NCBI GenBank assembly: GCA_044508835.1
Contig: JBIQHD010000011.1
Location: 1-64,000, forward strand
Direction of reading: 5' to 3'
DNA from: JAKFDI01 sp044508835
GTDB taxonomy: Bacteria; Pseudomonadota; Gammaproteobacteria; Burkholderiales; Burkholderiaceae_C
DNA: 64,000 nucleotides
The notes under the pieces are model-generated. The model did no database searches. It was not told the origin of the DNA and saw only the letters and a program-made list of their open reading frames with translations. Shown piece after piece: positions 36,064-45,052 of this stretch. Positions within the stretch are counted from its first letter, which is position 1. Each line of letters starts with the position of its first letter. A program made the translations under genes and the position numbers.

Positions 36064-36909
36064 TCAATCGTAGACCACCAGGCAGCGCACTTCGATACTT
36101 TCGCGCGGAGGCGCGCCGGGAGGTGCGTGCGGGTGCTCGAAGGCAGCGTGCGGAGTGAAGCGCGCCACGCCGCACGCCGAGTCAAACTGCTTGAAGACGA
36201 GCGCCTCATGCCGGTCCATGGCAGAGAAGTAGCGCCACCGATGGTTCGCAGAGTAGGTGACGAAGTAGATCTCGCCCATGCGAGACGGATACACCACCTC
36301 GGCCTCGACCAGGTCCTCGCGCGTCACAGTTCTGGCGTCGCACACTGCCAACGGCGTATCCAGGATAGGCCCGCGACTCGAACGCCAAACGTTGACGATG
36401 CCGAAGCGGCTCACTGCAGCTCGCTCCAGTTCGTCGCCGAGGACAAGCGCCAGCCGCCGGCTGCCGGAAGACTCGGTGTAGTCGTTGTGGATGCGCGCGT
36501 TCACGCCGGCTCGGCCCGAACTGGATCGCCCGAAATCGAGAGCCGCACCCACCTGTCGCTTGCGAAGAAGATGGTCGAACACGACACCACGCACTGCGCC
36601 GGTGGCCGCCAGCGCCAGCTCAACACACTCTGCGTAGTACGTGGACGTGACGGCATCGCGATCGGCGAAGTCCGAAACGGCCGAAGGCGCATCGAACAGC
36701 GCGTAGCCTTCCCGATCAACGGAGCCGGCGCAGTCGAGACCACGCCCATCGATGATCTCGACAGGACGTTCATCGAACTGCGCGGTTTCCCAAGGCACGC
36801 CCGGAGGGGGATCAGACACGTAGCTGCGCGGAGTGTGCTGACTGAGCACCACGTAGGACATGCGGGCCGTGACGGCAGCAGACGAGCGGGCGACGAAATC
36901 GGCAGTCAT
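36064..36909 (-). CDS. CmcJ/NvfI-family oxidoreductase
   Basis: A 281-residue protein resembling the CmcJ/NvfI group, known from cephamycin and fungal meroterpenoid synthesis and many unknown bacterial homologues. Marks are RIHNDYTESSGSRRL (about 150-164), NVWRSSRGPILDTPLAVCDA and the block RWRYFSAMDRHEALVFKQFD. H-x-D and a later histidine suggest an iron/2-oxoglutarate-like jelly roll. The ATG at 36909 has AAGGAG five bases before it, so it is preferred over the long upstream frame. Divergent from the PEP-mutase-like gene. Substrate unknown. Confidence 0.78.
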   Translation of the reverse strand: MTADFVARSSAAVTARMSYVVLSQHTPRSYVSDPPPGVPWETAQFDERPVEIIDGRGLDCAGSVDREGYALFDAPSAVSDFADRDAVTSTYYAECVELALAATGAVRGVVFDHLLRKRQVGAALDFGRSSSGRAGVNARIHNDYTESSGSRRLALVLGDELERAAVSRFGIVNVWRSSRGPILDTPLAVCDARTVTREDLVEAEVVYPSRMGEIYFVTYSANHRWRYFSAMDRHEALVFKQFDSACGVARFTPHAAFEHPHAPPGAPPRESIEVRCLVVYD

Positions 36910-37119
36910 GCGATCTCCTTCCACCGAGACGATGGGTAGTGGACCGCACCGCGAAGCGTTCTGGTTCAACGTTTCGACTGGCTCAGACATGCCGTCCTGG
37001 AATGCAGGATCTTCGAGACGCATGCGGTGCGCGCATGCCTCTGCGCCTGTGAATGTCAAGGCAGACGCCTGATGCGCGACGTAGAACCAGCGGACGTACA
37101 GCACGTCCACTGACGCACC

Positions 37120-37974
37120 ATGCTCACACTTGCCGATCAAACGTCACGCGCACTCGTCTTTCGCGCGGCCCATGCCCACACCTTCGTCATTCCCAACCCC
37201 TGGGATGCCGGCAGCGCCAGGCTGCTGGAGCACACAGGATTCCTGGCCCTTGCCACCACGAGTGCCGGCTTCGCGTTCTCGAAGGCGAGGCCAGACAACG
37301 GCGTCTCCCGGGAGCAGGTGATGCGCCACCTCGAGGAGATCGCAGCGGCGACCTCCTTGCCGGTCAGCGCCGACCTGGAGAACGGGTTCGGGGGCGAGCC
37401 GGCCACAGTGGCCGAGACTCTGACCCTCGCCGCGCAGGCCGGTGCCGTTGGCGGATCGATCGAGGATTCCCGCAGCGATGCATCGGGACGGCAATTCGAA
37501 CTTGAGCTCGCCATCGACCGAATCGTGGCAGCGGTCGACGCGGTGCGTGCCTTGCCGTTTCCTTTCATGCTCACGGCCCGGGCGGAGAACTTCGTCGCCG
37601 GCAACCCGGATCTGAACGACACCATCACGAGGCTGCAGCGATATCAGGAGGCAGGTGCGGACGTGCTGTTCGCGCCCGGCCTCGTGCGGGCCGAAGACAT
37701 CGCGCTCGTCGTCCGGGAAGTCGACCGGCCCGTCAACGTCCTGCTTCATGCTGGCATGAATCTTTCCGTGAGCGAACTGGCCGCACTTGGCGTGCGCCGA
37801 ATCAGTACCGGGGGCTCTCTCGCCCGCGCCGCCTACGGCGAGTTCCTGCGCGCGGCGCGCGAGTTGCAGGGGCCGGGCACCGCGACGTACGTCGCACGGG
37901 CAGCACCCAGCGGCGAACTCGGTCAGGTCTTTCAAGGGAGCCGGCACGGTGACGGTCAAGTCTCTTCGGTGTAG
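37120..37974 (+). CDS. Isocitrate lyase/phosphoenolpyruvate mutase family enzyme
   Basis: A 284-residue alpha/beta-barrel. FVIPNPWDAGSARLLEHTGF, VSADLENGFGGEPATVAETL (metal-binding D and E) and GGSIEDSRSD are signature segments; FMLTARAENFVAG holds the conserved arginine. The usual catalytic K-K-C-G of isocitrate lyase is replaced, as in the lyase/decarboxylase branch that acts on oxaloacetate-like or methylisocitrate-like acids. It probably cleaves a C-C bond of a 2-hydroxy or 2-oxo acid, in keeping with the transporters nearby. Confidence 0.88.
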   Translation: MLTLADQTSRALVFRAAHAHTFVIPNPWDAGSARLLEHTGFLALATTSAGFAFSKARPDNGVSREQVMRHLEEIAAATSLPVSADLENGFGGEPATVAETLTLAAQAGAVGGSIEDSRSDASGRQFELELAIDRIVAAVDAVRALPFPFMLTARAENFVAGNPDLNDTITRLQRYQEAGADVLFAPGLVRAEDIALVVREVDRPVNVLLHAGMNLSVSELAALGVRRISTGGSLARAAYGEFLRAARELQGPGTATYVARAAPSGELGQVFQGSRHGDGQVSSV

Positions 37975-37999
37975 CGCCGCCAACTACCGACGATGCGGG

Positions 38000-38377
38000 C
38001 TACGCGAACTGCGCAAGGCCGTGGCCCAGCGACCAGTTCTCCTTCGCCGATTCGAGCACGTTGATGAACACGTCCTCCGGCCGCAAACCGGGGCTAATGC
38101 CGAGGAGCTCGACCGCGCGCCTGAACAATGCCTTCTTCTGCTCGACGGTACGAGTGTCGAACACGGTGATCTGGATGTACACGAGATCGTCGCTGCGGTC
38201 GATGCCGAGGTAACCGCCATAGCGGAAGTCGGCAGCGCCATGCTGCGCAATCGTCATGAACTGATCGTCCTCGGGCACTGCCAGCGTCTCGCGCATGGCG
38301 CACGCCAGACTGTCGAAGATGGCCTGCCGGTAGGCCGGCGGCTTTCCGTCGCGAATCGAGATGTGGAGCAGCGGCAT
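38000..38377 (-). CDS. Tautomerase-family protein (4-oxalocrotonate tautomerase-like)
   Basis: A 125-residue protein starting MPLLHISIRDGKPPAYRQAI: proline follows the initiator methionine and would be the catalytic base after methionine removal. It is longer than the 62-residue classic enzymes, a fused type seen in trans-3-chloroacrylic acid dehalogenase-like and Burkholderia tautomerases. FVNVLESAKENWSLGHGLAQ-type C-terminus (FINVLESAKENWS) is typical. The ATG at 38377 is chosen for the Met-Pro; the open frame to 38437 is unlikely. Divergent from the LysR gene at 38473. Confidence 0.85.
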   Translation of the reverse strand: MPLLHISIRDGKPPAYRQAIFDSLACAMRETLAVPEDDQFMTIAQHGAADFRYGGYLGIDRSDDLVYIQITVFDTRTVEQKKALFRRAVELLGISPGLRPEDVFINVLESAKENWSLGHGLAQFA

Positions 38378-38472
38378 GAAGCGTCTCGCCGAATCGAATG
38401 GAGGAGGCATTGAAGGTCGATTCGCGCGTTTCGGCAATCCACTGCCGCGGATATCAGAAACGGCGCCAGTGA

Positions 38473-39348
38473 ATGGCTGAGCGTCCTCTCGACCTGGACT
38501 TGGTACGGGCGTTCGTACGCATCGCCGAAGCAGGCAGCTTCACGCGCGCAGCCGAGGGCTTGGGAACGAACCAGGCGGCCGTCAGCTCTAAGCTGAAACG
38601 GCTCGAACAGCGACTGGACCGGCGGCTCATCGAACGTACGCCCCGCTACGTCCGACTGTCTGCGCACGGTGATGCATTCCTCGACATTGCTCGCGCGCTC
38701 CTCGACGCACACGATCGCGCGCTCACCGTGTTCCACACATCCCGTCAGCGCCTCACGATCGGCATGAGCGACCATGTGGCGGGCCATGAACTTTCCGCAC
38801 TCATCGCGCGGATGAACGCGAACGATCCTCGTCTGTTGATCGAGATCCGGATCGGCTCATCGGAAGAACTCCTTCAAAGCTATGACCGGCGCGAGATCGA
38901 TGCGGTCATCGTGCGCCTGCACGCCGGACGAAGCGACGCGCAGTTGCTTGCGCAAGAGCAATTCGGCTGGTTTGCGGTGCCAGGCTGGCAATTGCGGGCT
39001 GGCCAACCGCTACCGGTCGTGACGATGGCCGAGCCCAGCGGCGGGCGAACACTCGCCGCCACGCTTCTCGACTCAGCGCGCATTCCCTGGGCGGAAACCT
39101 TCATCGGCGGCGGTATCGCCACGGTGGTCGCCGCGGTCATGGCAGGTCTCGGAGTTGCCGCGTTGGCACCGCGCATGCTGCCATTCGGCGCGGTAGAGGT
39201 TGGCGGCAAGCTTGGGCTTCCGAAGCTGCCGTGCCTGCCGATCTTTCTTCACTCGCGCGCCAGCAGCGGCCTGCCGCACGATGCACTTCTGGCGCTCGCG
39301 GCGGCATTCAGAAGTTGCGTCGCGTCTTGCAAGCTGAATCAGCGTTGA
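38473..39348 (+). CDS. LysR-family transcriptional regulator
   Basis: A 291-residue regulator. Residues 5-64 give the winged helix (LDLVRAFVRIAEAGSFTRAA then TNQAAVSSKLKRLEQRLDRR); the remaining part is the effector domain, beginning about residue 85. The gene is divergent from the tautomerase, with 95 bp between starts, the usual arrangement for LysR and its target, so it probably controls the tautomerase. Confidence 0.87.
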   Translation: MAERPLDLDLVRAFVRIAEAGSFTRAAEGLGTNQAAVSSKLKRLEQRLDRRLIERTPRYVRLSAHGDAFLDIARALLDAHDRALTVFHTSRQRLTIGMSDHVAGHELSALIARMNANDPRLLIEIRIGSSEELLQSYDRREIDAVIVRLHAGRSDAQLLAQEQFGWFAVPGWQLRAGQPLPVVTMAEPSGGRTLAATLLDSARIPWAETFIGGGIATVVAAVMAGLGVAALAPRMLPFGAVEVGGKLGLPKLPCLPIFLHSRASSGLPHDALLALAAAFRSCVASCKLNQR

Positions 39349-39637
39349 GGATGTGAATGCGTTACGCAGATGGCTACCGATGCGCCAGGCTGTTCGCACT
39401 CGGCGACGATCTGTGCCTTCAGCTGTGCCCTGTGCCTGCGGCGCTTGCGACTGTTGTCCGTATCCATCGCGACCAGCTACTTGTTAGCTGGCCAGGATCG
39501 TTATCGCCAGACAGCCTCAGGTCAAGACGGTTTCGCCGGACGCCTACTGCGGATGGACGGTGGCGCGGTGTGCAGCTCGTTGAACTCATTGTCTGGCACC
39601 GGGGTGCGGCGCACCAGCAACAAGCCACCGTCGCTGA
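39349..39637. other. 289 bp of rearranged DNA before the IS110 remnant
   Basis: No gene is supported. Reading frames are open but have no motif. A short hairpin (CCAGCTA, five-base loop, TAGCTGG) lies at 39473-39491 without a following T-run; it may end the upstream LysR transcript or be a remnant of a mobile element end. Confidence 0.3.
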
Positions 39638-40006
39638 CGATGCGCGCAGCAGCCCCAGGCTCATCAGCTTCTGCAGCCACTGGCAGTCCTGCACGTCGCT
39701 CTTGCGCCCGGGCACGTACTTCATCTGCCGCGCATCGACCAACCAGACCTTCAGCCCGTGCTGCTCCAGCACCTCGAACACCGGGATCCAGTACACGCCG
39801 GTGGACTCCACCGCCACCGTGTCCACGCCCAGGCCTACCAGCCACGCTGCCAGCGCGTTCAAGTCCTCGGTCATTGCGCCGACCTCGCGCACCGACTCAC
39901 AGCCGGCGCCTTCAGCCAGATGCCGCGACACCGCCACCCAATGGCTGGACGCCCCGATGTCGATGCCCGCCGCGTTCGGGAACACCTCGTCTTCTCGCTT
40001 GCGCAT
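39638..40006 (-). pseudogene. IS110-family transposase, N-terminal fragment
   Basis: From ATG 40006 the minus strand reads MRKREDEVFPNAAGIDIGAS, with the DEDD-type catalytic residues of IS110: D in GIDIGASSHWVAV, E in VAVESTGVYW and D-x-x-D in GRKSDVQDCQWLQ. Similarity stops after SLGLLRAS at about 39638; the rest (the transposase-20 domain with its serine) is absent. About 123 of some 340-450 residues remain, so it is dead. No subterminal ends could be defined. Confidence 0.85.
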
Positions 40007-40009
40007 TGC

Positions 40010-40505
40010 CTGCCATGCTCTGCCCCACCATCGTTGATGAACGGCAGCGCCATGCAAGGCGTCGATTTCGACTCGATCTCTCAAACGGGATGCGGCTCGC
40101 GCCGCTCACCACTGTCGCCGACGACCTGCGGACCATGCTCAGAAGCGGGCTCGCAACCGTGGCGCCTTCAACGCCACGGGCTCGCACCAATGACGTGTCG
40201 GTCATGACGGCGCTGCCGTTCACCTTGTAGCGCAGCAGCACCATCGTTTCTTCGCGAACGCCGGGCGCGGTTATGGGCATGGGATGCTCGGGAGTTCCTG
40301 CAACCGCGCCGCGGCGCGCACGCCCTGATGCGCGAGGACGTGATGTCCGGTGCGTCGAGGCCATACGCGCCAAGGCGGCAAGCCTCAGGGGGCGGGCGCA
40401 GCCGGCGCCGGTCCGGCATCGGTGCCACGGCCCCTACTCCACGGCCTCACCGAGCGCATAGCACGCCTCGGAATCTAACTTGGCACAACACGAAACCAGA
40501 AGGTG
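40010..40505. other. About 500 bp without a supported gene between IS fragments
   Basis: Open frames on both strands lack any recognisable motif. The stretch lies between the start of the IS110 fragment and the end of the IS256 remnant and is probably debris of former insertions or part of an IS110 leader. No RNA gene or direct repeat was seen. Confidence 0.3.
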
Positions 40506-40615
40506 CTGATACTGGGGACCCGCATCCCGTCACTTGGTAAGCAATGGGATGGACGCCCCCACCCGGTGACGGCATCGAAGTGCCAGAGTGGAGGTGTTGC
40601 CAACCACTCGACGGA

Positions 40616-40905
40616 AGGAGCAGGTCGTGTCCCACGGCGTGGTGTAAATCCACAGCCCCGGAGCGAGCTGAGATGCGCGGGACTCAGCGAGCCACAGTGG
40701 GCAGCCTAATGGGAGCAGTATCGCTGACGGTCTGCAAGCCCTTGAGCTGCATGTAGCACCAGTTCAAGCTTCACTCGTCGTTCTGCTCGAGCATCATGGC
40801 GTCGACCAGGCGCACGATGGAGGCGTCGTTGGGGAAGATGCCCACAACGTTCGTGCAGCGCTTGATCTCGGCGTTCAGCTCCAGCGGGTTCGTGGAGTAG
40901 ATCTG
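40616..40905 (-). pseudogene. IS256-family transposase C-terminal remnant with element end
   Basis: The minus strand from 40905 reads QIYSTNPLELNAEIKRCTNV, VGIFPNDASIVRLVDAMM and LEQNDE, then an in-frame TGA where tryptophan is normal, then SLNWCYMQLKGLQTVSDTAP and LPTVAR with a natural stop at 40684. This is the last ~74 codons of a mutator-type (IS256) transposase. Downstream, GTGGATTTACACCACGCCG (minus strand, about 40,636-40,654) resembles the terminal region of IS256 elements, putting the element end near 40,616-40,630. The other end is missing. Confidence 0.82.
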
Positions 40906-40946
40906 TGGCCAGTGCGCTCGCGGGAAGGTCGGCGAACACCTGTGCA

Positions 40947-41105
40947 AGCGAGGAAGTTCTTGTCTTGATCATTCGGACCTACGCCGATGAGGGCAAGAGC
41001 GGGCTGAAGATTGACGGCCGCGAGGCGCTGCAGCGACTGCTGCACGACGTCCAGACAGGCCACGCCGACTTCAACGTGATCCTGGTTTACGACGTCAGCC
41101 GCTGA
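40947..41105 (+). pseudogene. Serine recombinase (resolvase/invertase) fragment
   Basis: The plus strand gives LIIRTYADEGKSGLKIDGRE, ALQRLLHDVQTGHADFNVIL and VYDVSR before a TGA at 41103. This is a piece of the resolvase-type catalytic domain of a large serine recombinase, lacking the N-terminal catalytic serine region and everything after the VSRW block. It abuts the IS256 remnant, so the two were probably joined by deletion. Not functional. Confidence 0.8.
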
Positions 41106-41119
41106 GCACGGCGCTATCC

Positions 41120-41845
41120 TCAGCGTATGCCGCCTCGCGGCGGACTGGCCAGTTCGACCGGCGCGGCGAACACGTAGCCGACGTTGCGCGCGCTACGCAG
41201 CGCACCGCCTTCGCTGCAGCGCGCGTCGATCTTCTTGCGCAGCCGGCTCATCGCCGTCTCGAGGCGCCGGTAGTCGAAATCGGGCTCCGGGTGGCCGATG
41301 GCTGCTGCCAGCCGGGCACGCGGTACGGGCTCCGGTGCGGCCTGGGCGAGCTCGCGCAGCAGGTTGAATTCCGTCGGCGTAAGCATCACCGACTCCTGCG
41401 CGGGCGAGCGCAGTTCCATGGTGTAGGCGTCGAGCCGCCACAGGGATGCGCCGGCGGGCTGCACGGCCGGCGCGGGGGCGCGCTGCAGGCGGCGATACAG
41501 GCTCTCGACGACGGCAGCGAGTTCGCGCATGTCGACCGGCTTGACGAGGTAGATGTCGGCGCCCGTCTCCAGGCCGAGCACGCGGTCCTCGACCTGGCCC
41601 CGGGCCGTGAGCATGGCGATCGGCAGCTGCGGGCGGTCGCGGCGCAGCCGCTCGGCGATGGCCAGGCCGTCCTCGCCGGGCAGGCCGAGGTCGAGGATGA
41701 GCACGTCCACCGGCGCGCACGCCAGGTGCGCGTCGAGTGCGGCGCCGTCGGGCAGGCCGGTCACGGCGTGGCCTGCGCGGTTCAGGTGGAATCCCACCTC
41801 TTCGCGCAGGTCCGGGTTGTCTTCGACCATGGCCACGCGGATCAC
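41120..41845 (-). CDS. OmpR-family response regulator
   Basis: A 241-residue two-component regulator from GTG 41845, preceded by AGAAGG at a good distance; ATG 41872 would add nine residues but has a poor site. The receiver domain holds D8-D/N acidic pair (MVEDN), phosphoacceptor D52 in LILDLGLPGEDG and lysine in LVKPVDM. The C-terminal winged helix (about 135-235) has LTPTEFNLLRELAQ and DYRRLETAMSRLRKKI. No partner kinase adjoins directly, but several histidine kinases lie in the divergent cluster. Probably in one unit with the FliT-like gene upstream. Confidence 0.88.
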   Translation of the reverse strand: MIRVAMVEDNPDLREEVGFHLNRAGHAVTGLPDGAALDAHLACAPVDVLILDLGLPGEDGLAIAERLRRDRPQLPIAMLTARGQVEDRVLGLETGADIYLVKPVDMRELAAVVESLYRRLQRAPAPAVQPAGASLWRLDAYTMELRSPAQESVMLTPTEFNLLRELAQAAPEPVPRARLAAAIGHPEPDFDYRRLETAMSRLRKKIDARCSEGGALRSARNVGYVFAAPVELASPPRGGIR

Positions 41846-41929
41846 GGGCAGACCTTCTGCTGCACAGTGCATGCCTTATTCAACGGATTGATGAGAGTAC
41901 GCACCGTGATCGCGATCGCGCGATACACC

Positions 41930-42223
41930 TCAGTGCAGAACGGCCGGCCGCTGCTGCCAGTCATGATCGCGCCACTCCTCGATAAGGCGTCGGACCTCGG
42001 CATCGCGCTGCAGGAGCCGTTGCATGAGGCGCGACTTGCATGGCGAGTGGGCAGCGCCCGAGGCCTTCGACTTCGCCTGCGCCCGCCGCAGCCGCGCGAT
42101 CAACACAAGGCAGGCCCGTTCGATCTCTAGGACACGCTCCCAGGCCCCGATGCGCGCTGCTGCCAGCATGTCGCTGCTGGCCTCATCGATGGCTTCGTAG
42201 TGAATCAGCAGACTGGCATCCAT
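41930..42223 (-). CDS. FliT-like flagellar/secretion chaperone
   Basis: A 97-residue helical protein beginning MDASLLIHYEAIDEASSDML; the ATG at 42223 has GGAGG just upstream. Pattern of hydrophobic residues (ARIGAWERVLEIERACLVLI, then RLMQRLLQRDAEVRRLIEEW) resembles FliT, the export chaperone of the flagellar cap protein and regulator of FlhDC in enterics. The assignment is by shape and context only; small helical chaperones diverge quickly. It lies between the regulator and the divergent chemosensory operon. Confidence 0.55.
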   Translation of the reverse strand: MDASLLIHYEAIDEASSDMLAAARIGAWERVLEIERACLVLIARLRRAQAKSKASGAAHSPCKSRLMQRLLQRDAEVRRLIEEWRDHDWQQRPAVLH

Positions 42224-42482
42224 CGCTTCCTCCGCAATCTCGACGACATGTTTTTCTCGCGGCGGCTTGCACCGCTTCATGTGCTCGTCACGATAGGAGG
42301 ATTGCGCCATCCGGCCCTAAGCCGATTGGCAGGAGCGGCGTACGAATTTTTCTTAAGGCAAGAACGTGACGCGCGACCGGATCACTGCAGGTACAGGGAA
42401 GCCACGGTGTGCCGCCACGGACGGCTGATGTCAAATATCGGCTCACCCGAATCAAGTACTTCCACCTGCTTCGTCGCAGTCC
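42224..42482. promoter_or_regulatory. Divergent promoter region of chemosensory operon
   Basis: This 259-bp gap separates the minus-strand FliT-like gene from cheW. TTTTTCTTAAGG at 42347-42358 also occurs, with one change, upstream of the REC-HD gene (60614-60625), where it overlaps a sigma-28-like -35 element. Here the following bases (GACCGGAT after 15 bases from TAAG) match the -10 poorly. It may be the operon promoter or an activator site. Confidence 0.35.
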
Positions 42483-42980
42483 ATGTCAACTCAAGGTTCG
42501 GGCACCGCCCTCGCCGACGCCGCTCAACGACAACTGCTCCTCTTTCGCATCGAAGAGCAGCGCTACGCCCTGCACATCGCGCACGTGCTGCGGGTGCTGC
42601 CCATGCTGCACGTCGAGCCGCTGCCGGGCGCGCCGGACATCGTCGAGGGAATGATCAACGTCGCCGGGCGCGTGGTGCCGGTCATGCGGCTGCGCCGGCG
42701 CCTGGCGCTGCCCGAGCGCGAAGCGCGGCTGAGCGACGTGCTCGTGCTCGCGTGTGCCGGAGAACTCACCGTGGCGTTGCCGGCCGACGGCGTGGTGGGC
42801 CTGCTGGCACCCGCGCACGAACCGCTGCCGCCGGACGACATCGTGCCCGGCGTGCGGCACATCGCAGGCGTCGTCCAGCTCGACGACGGGCTGGTGCTGA
42901 TCCACGACCTCGACGCCTTCCTGTCGCTGCCCGAACGCGAGCGGCTGGCGGGCGTCCTCGATGGGCAGGCCGCGCCATGA
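42483..42980 (+). CDS. cheW: CheW-domain adaptor protein
   Basis: A 165-residue CheW. QLLLFRIEEQRYALHIAHVL, EPLPGAPDIVEGMINVAGRV and PVMRLRRRL are the family blocks, and the whole protein is one CheW domain of two beta barrels. It links the chemoreceptor to CheA. It is the first gene of the operon and its stop overlaps the next start as ATGA. Loss of strong ribosome signals before the ATG makes the exact start less sure. Confidence 0.9.
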   Translation: MSTQGSGTALADAAQRQLLLFRIEEQRYALHIAHVLRVLPMLHVEPLPGAPDIVEGMINVAGRVVPVMRLRRRLALPEREARLSDVLVLACAGELTVALPADGVVGLLAPAHEPLPPDDIVPGVRHIAGVVQLDDGLVLIHDLDAFLSLPERERLAGVLDGQAAP

Positions 42981-44422
42981 CGCAGCAGCCGGACGCGCCC
43001 TGGCTGCCGCCGCTGGCCGACCTGGTGGCGCAGCGGCTGGGGTTGCACTTTCCCGCGGAACGCTTCGGCGACCTGATGCGCGGCGTGAACGCGGCCGCAA
43101 GCTCGAGCGGTGCCCGGGACACGGCGACCTTCGCGCAGCGGCTGCTCATAGCGCCCGATGCCGCGCCGCTGCAGGCGCTGGCCGAGGCGCTGACGGTGGG
43201 CGAGACCTACTTTTTTCGCGAGCGCGAGAGCTTCGACGTACTGGCCGATCGCATCCTGCCGCCGCTGATCGAGTCCCGGCGCAAGGGCTTGCGGCGGCTG
43301 CGCTTCTGGAGCGCGGGCTGCTGCACCGGCGAGGAGCCGTATTCGCTGGCCATCCTGCTCGGCCGGATGCTGCCCGACCTACCGCAGTGGGACATCCGCA
43401 TCCTGGCCACCGACGTCAACCGCCGTTTCCTGCAACGGGCCGTGCGCGCCGAATACGACGAGTGGTCGTTTCGCGATGCGCCGGCCTGGCTGAAGGACCG
43501 CTACTTCCACCCCGGCAAGCGAGGGCATGTGCTGCTGCCGCACATCCGGCGAATGGTGAGCTTCGCGCCGCTGAACCTCGCCGAGCTGCAGTTCCCGCAG
43601 CCGCACAACGACACCGCGGCGATGGACGTGATCCTGTGCCGCAACGTGCTCATGTACTTCCCGCCAGCGCTGATGCAGCAGGTGTGCCGGGGTTTCGAGC
43701 GCGCGCTGGTGGAGGGCGGCTGGCTGTCGGTCGCAGCCACGGAACTGGGCGCGCATGCCGCCGGCTCATTCGCGCCGGTGTACTTCGACGATGCGGTGTT
43801 CTATCGCAAGGCCGGCGGCATCCACGCCCCGGGCCAGGACCGGCCGGCGGCCGATGCGGCGCCTGCGCCGATGGTGCCCGCACAAGTGCTCGCACGAGCG
43901 CCGGCACAAGCGCCCGCGCCGCCGACGACGGCAGCTGTCGCCGCTCCGCTGCCGACCGCGCCCGCCGCGCCTGCCGCCGCGCAGGCCGAAGCCGCCGGCA
44001 CCGGCCCGGCCGCCAATGACACCCGCCGCCTCGCGGCCGCGGCCCGCGCGCATGCCGACGCGGGGCGGCTCGGGCCGGCGCTGGAAGCGGTCGAGCAGGC
44101 CCTCGCCCACGACAAGATGGACGCCGGCACGCACCATCTGCATGCCGTCGTCCTGATGGAGATGAGGCGCGCCGAAGACGCCCGCAACGCTCTGCGGCGC
44201 GCCCTCTACCTGGAGCCCGATTTCGTGATCGCACACCATGCACTCGGCCAGCTCGCGCTGCGCGAAGGCGCACCGGCCGACGCCGCACGGCACTTTCGCA
44301 ACGTGCTCAGCCTGCTCGACGGCACCGATGCCGACGCGGTGCTGCCGCACAGCGACGGCCTCGTCGCAGGGCGGCTCGGGGAACTGGTGAACGCCGCCGT
44401 CCGCGGCCGGGCCGGCCGATGA
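42977..44422 (+). CDS. cheR: CheR-type receptor methyltransferase with C-terminal TPR region
   Basis: A 481-residue protein. The N-terminal part is CheR: LTVGETYFFRERESFDVLAD, the SAM-binding FWSAGCCTGEEPYSLAILLG, ILATDVNRRFL and DVILCRNVLMYF. An Ala/Pro-rich linker at about 290-345 leads to a helical tail with TPR-like repeats (ALEAVEQALAHDKMDAGTHH, EDARNALRRALYLEPDFVIA). CheR-TPR fusions are typical of chemosensory systems with special outputs, such as Frz and Wsp-like clusters. It methylates glutamates of the receptor encoded two genes on. The start is ATG 42977, overlapping cheW; a long upstream frame is a shadow. Confidence 0.92.
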   Translation: MTQQPDAPWLPPLADLVAQRLGLHFPAERFGDLMRGVNAAASSSGARDTATFAQRLLIAPDAAPLQALAEALTVGETYFFRERESFDVLADRILPPLIESRRKGLRRLRFWSAGCCTGEEPYSLAILLGRMLPDLPQWDIRILATDVNRRFLQRAVRAEYDEWSFRDAPAWLKDRYFHPGKRGHVLLPHIRRMVSFAPLNLAELQFPQPHNDTAAMDVILCRNVLMYFPPALMQQVCRGFERALVEGGWLSVAATELGAHAAGSFAPVYFDDAVFYRKAGGIHAPGQDRPAADAAPAPMVPAQVLARAPAQAPAPPTTAAVAAPLPTAPAAPAAAQAEAAGTGPAANDTRRLAAAARAHADAGRLGPALEAVEQALAHDKMDAGTHHLHAVVLMEMRRAEDARNALRRALYLEPDFVIAHHALGQLALREGAPADAARHFRNVLSLLDGTDADAVLPHSDGLVAGRLGELVNAAVRGRAGR

Positions 44423-45018
44423 CGGCGCCCGCCGCCATCGACTGGGCGCAACTGCGTATGCGCCTCGCGCACGCCGAAGCCGCATTGGCAGAGCCGGTGC
44501 TCGACGACGCGACGCGCCTGCGCATCCTGCAGGCCCGCGCGCGCAGCGCGGCGCGCGAGCCGCAAACGGCCGGCGGCGAAAGCCTCGAGGTCGTCGAGTT
44601 CCTCATGGGCTACGAGCGCCATGCAATCGGCGTCGCGCGGGTGCAGGAGGTGCTGGCGCTGCGCGAACTTACGCCGCTGCCGGGCGCGCCGCGCTTCGTG
44701 GCCGGCATCGTGAACGTGCGCGGGCGCATCGTGTCGGTGGTCGACCTCAAGGCCTTCTTCGAGCTGCCCGACAAGGGCCTGCCCGATCTCAACCGCGTGC
44801 TCGTCCTCTCGGACGGCCGCATCGAGTTCGGCCTGCTCGTGGATTCGGTGGTGGGCATGCGCCGCGTGCCGCTGGCCGACCTGCAGCCGCCGCTGCCCAC
44901 CATGGCCGGCGTGCGCGCGCACTACCTGCGCGGCATCACGCCGGACCGGCTGGCGGTGCTCGATGCCGAGCGCATCGCCGGCGATCCTGACATCATCGTG
45001 CGCGACGCGCGCGGCTGA
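44419..45018 (+). CDS. cheW: Second CheW-domain protein with N-terminal extension
   Basis: A 199-residue protein. Residues 50-195 are a CheW domain (VVEFLMGYERHAIGVARVQE, LPGAPRFVAGIVNVRGRI, SVVDLKAFFELPDKGL). The first 50 residues are helical and not found in simple CheW; the first CheW gene lacks them. Two CheW proteins in one operon, as in Wsp and Pil-like systems, may serve different receptor positions. Overlaps cheR by four bases. Confidence 0.9.
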   Translation: MTAPAAIDWAQLRMRLAHAEAALAEPVLDDATRLRILQARARSAAREPQTAGGESLEVVEFLMGYERHAIGVARVQEVLALRELTPLPGAPRFVAGIVNVRGRIVSVVDLKAFFELPDKGLPDLNRVLVLSDGRIEFGLLVDSVVGMRRVPLADLQPPLPTMAGVRAHYLRGITPDRLAVLDAERIAGDPDIIVRDARG

Positions 45019-45052
45019 TCGGTATTCACCCGAGAACGAGAGAGACTCTTCA

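Noticed and set aside
40506..40740. Possible group II intron fragment (structured-looking, GC-rich non-coding DNA)
   Set aside because: On the minus strand it continues from the IS256 transposase C-terminus and contains an IS256-like terminal sequence, so it is better explained as the end of that element.
42200..42976. N-terminal extension of CheR across cheW
   Set aside because: The extension is the shadow of cheW in another frame; the ATGA overlap at 42977 is the natural start.
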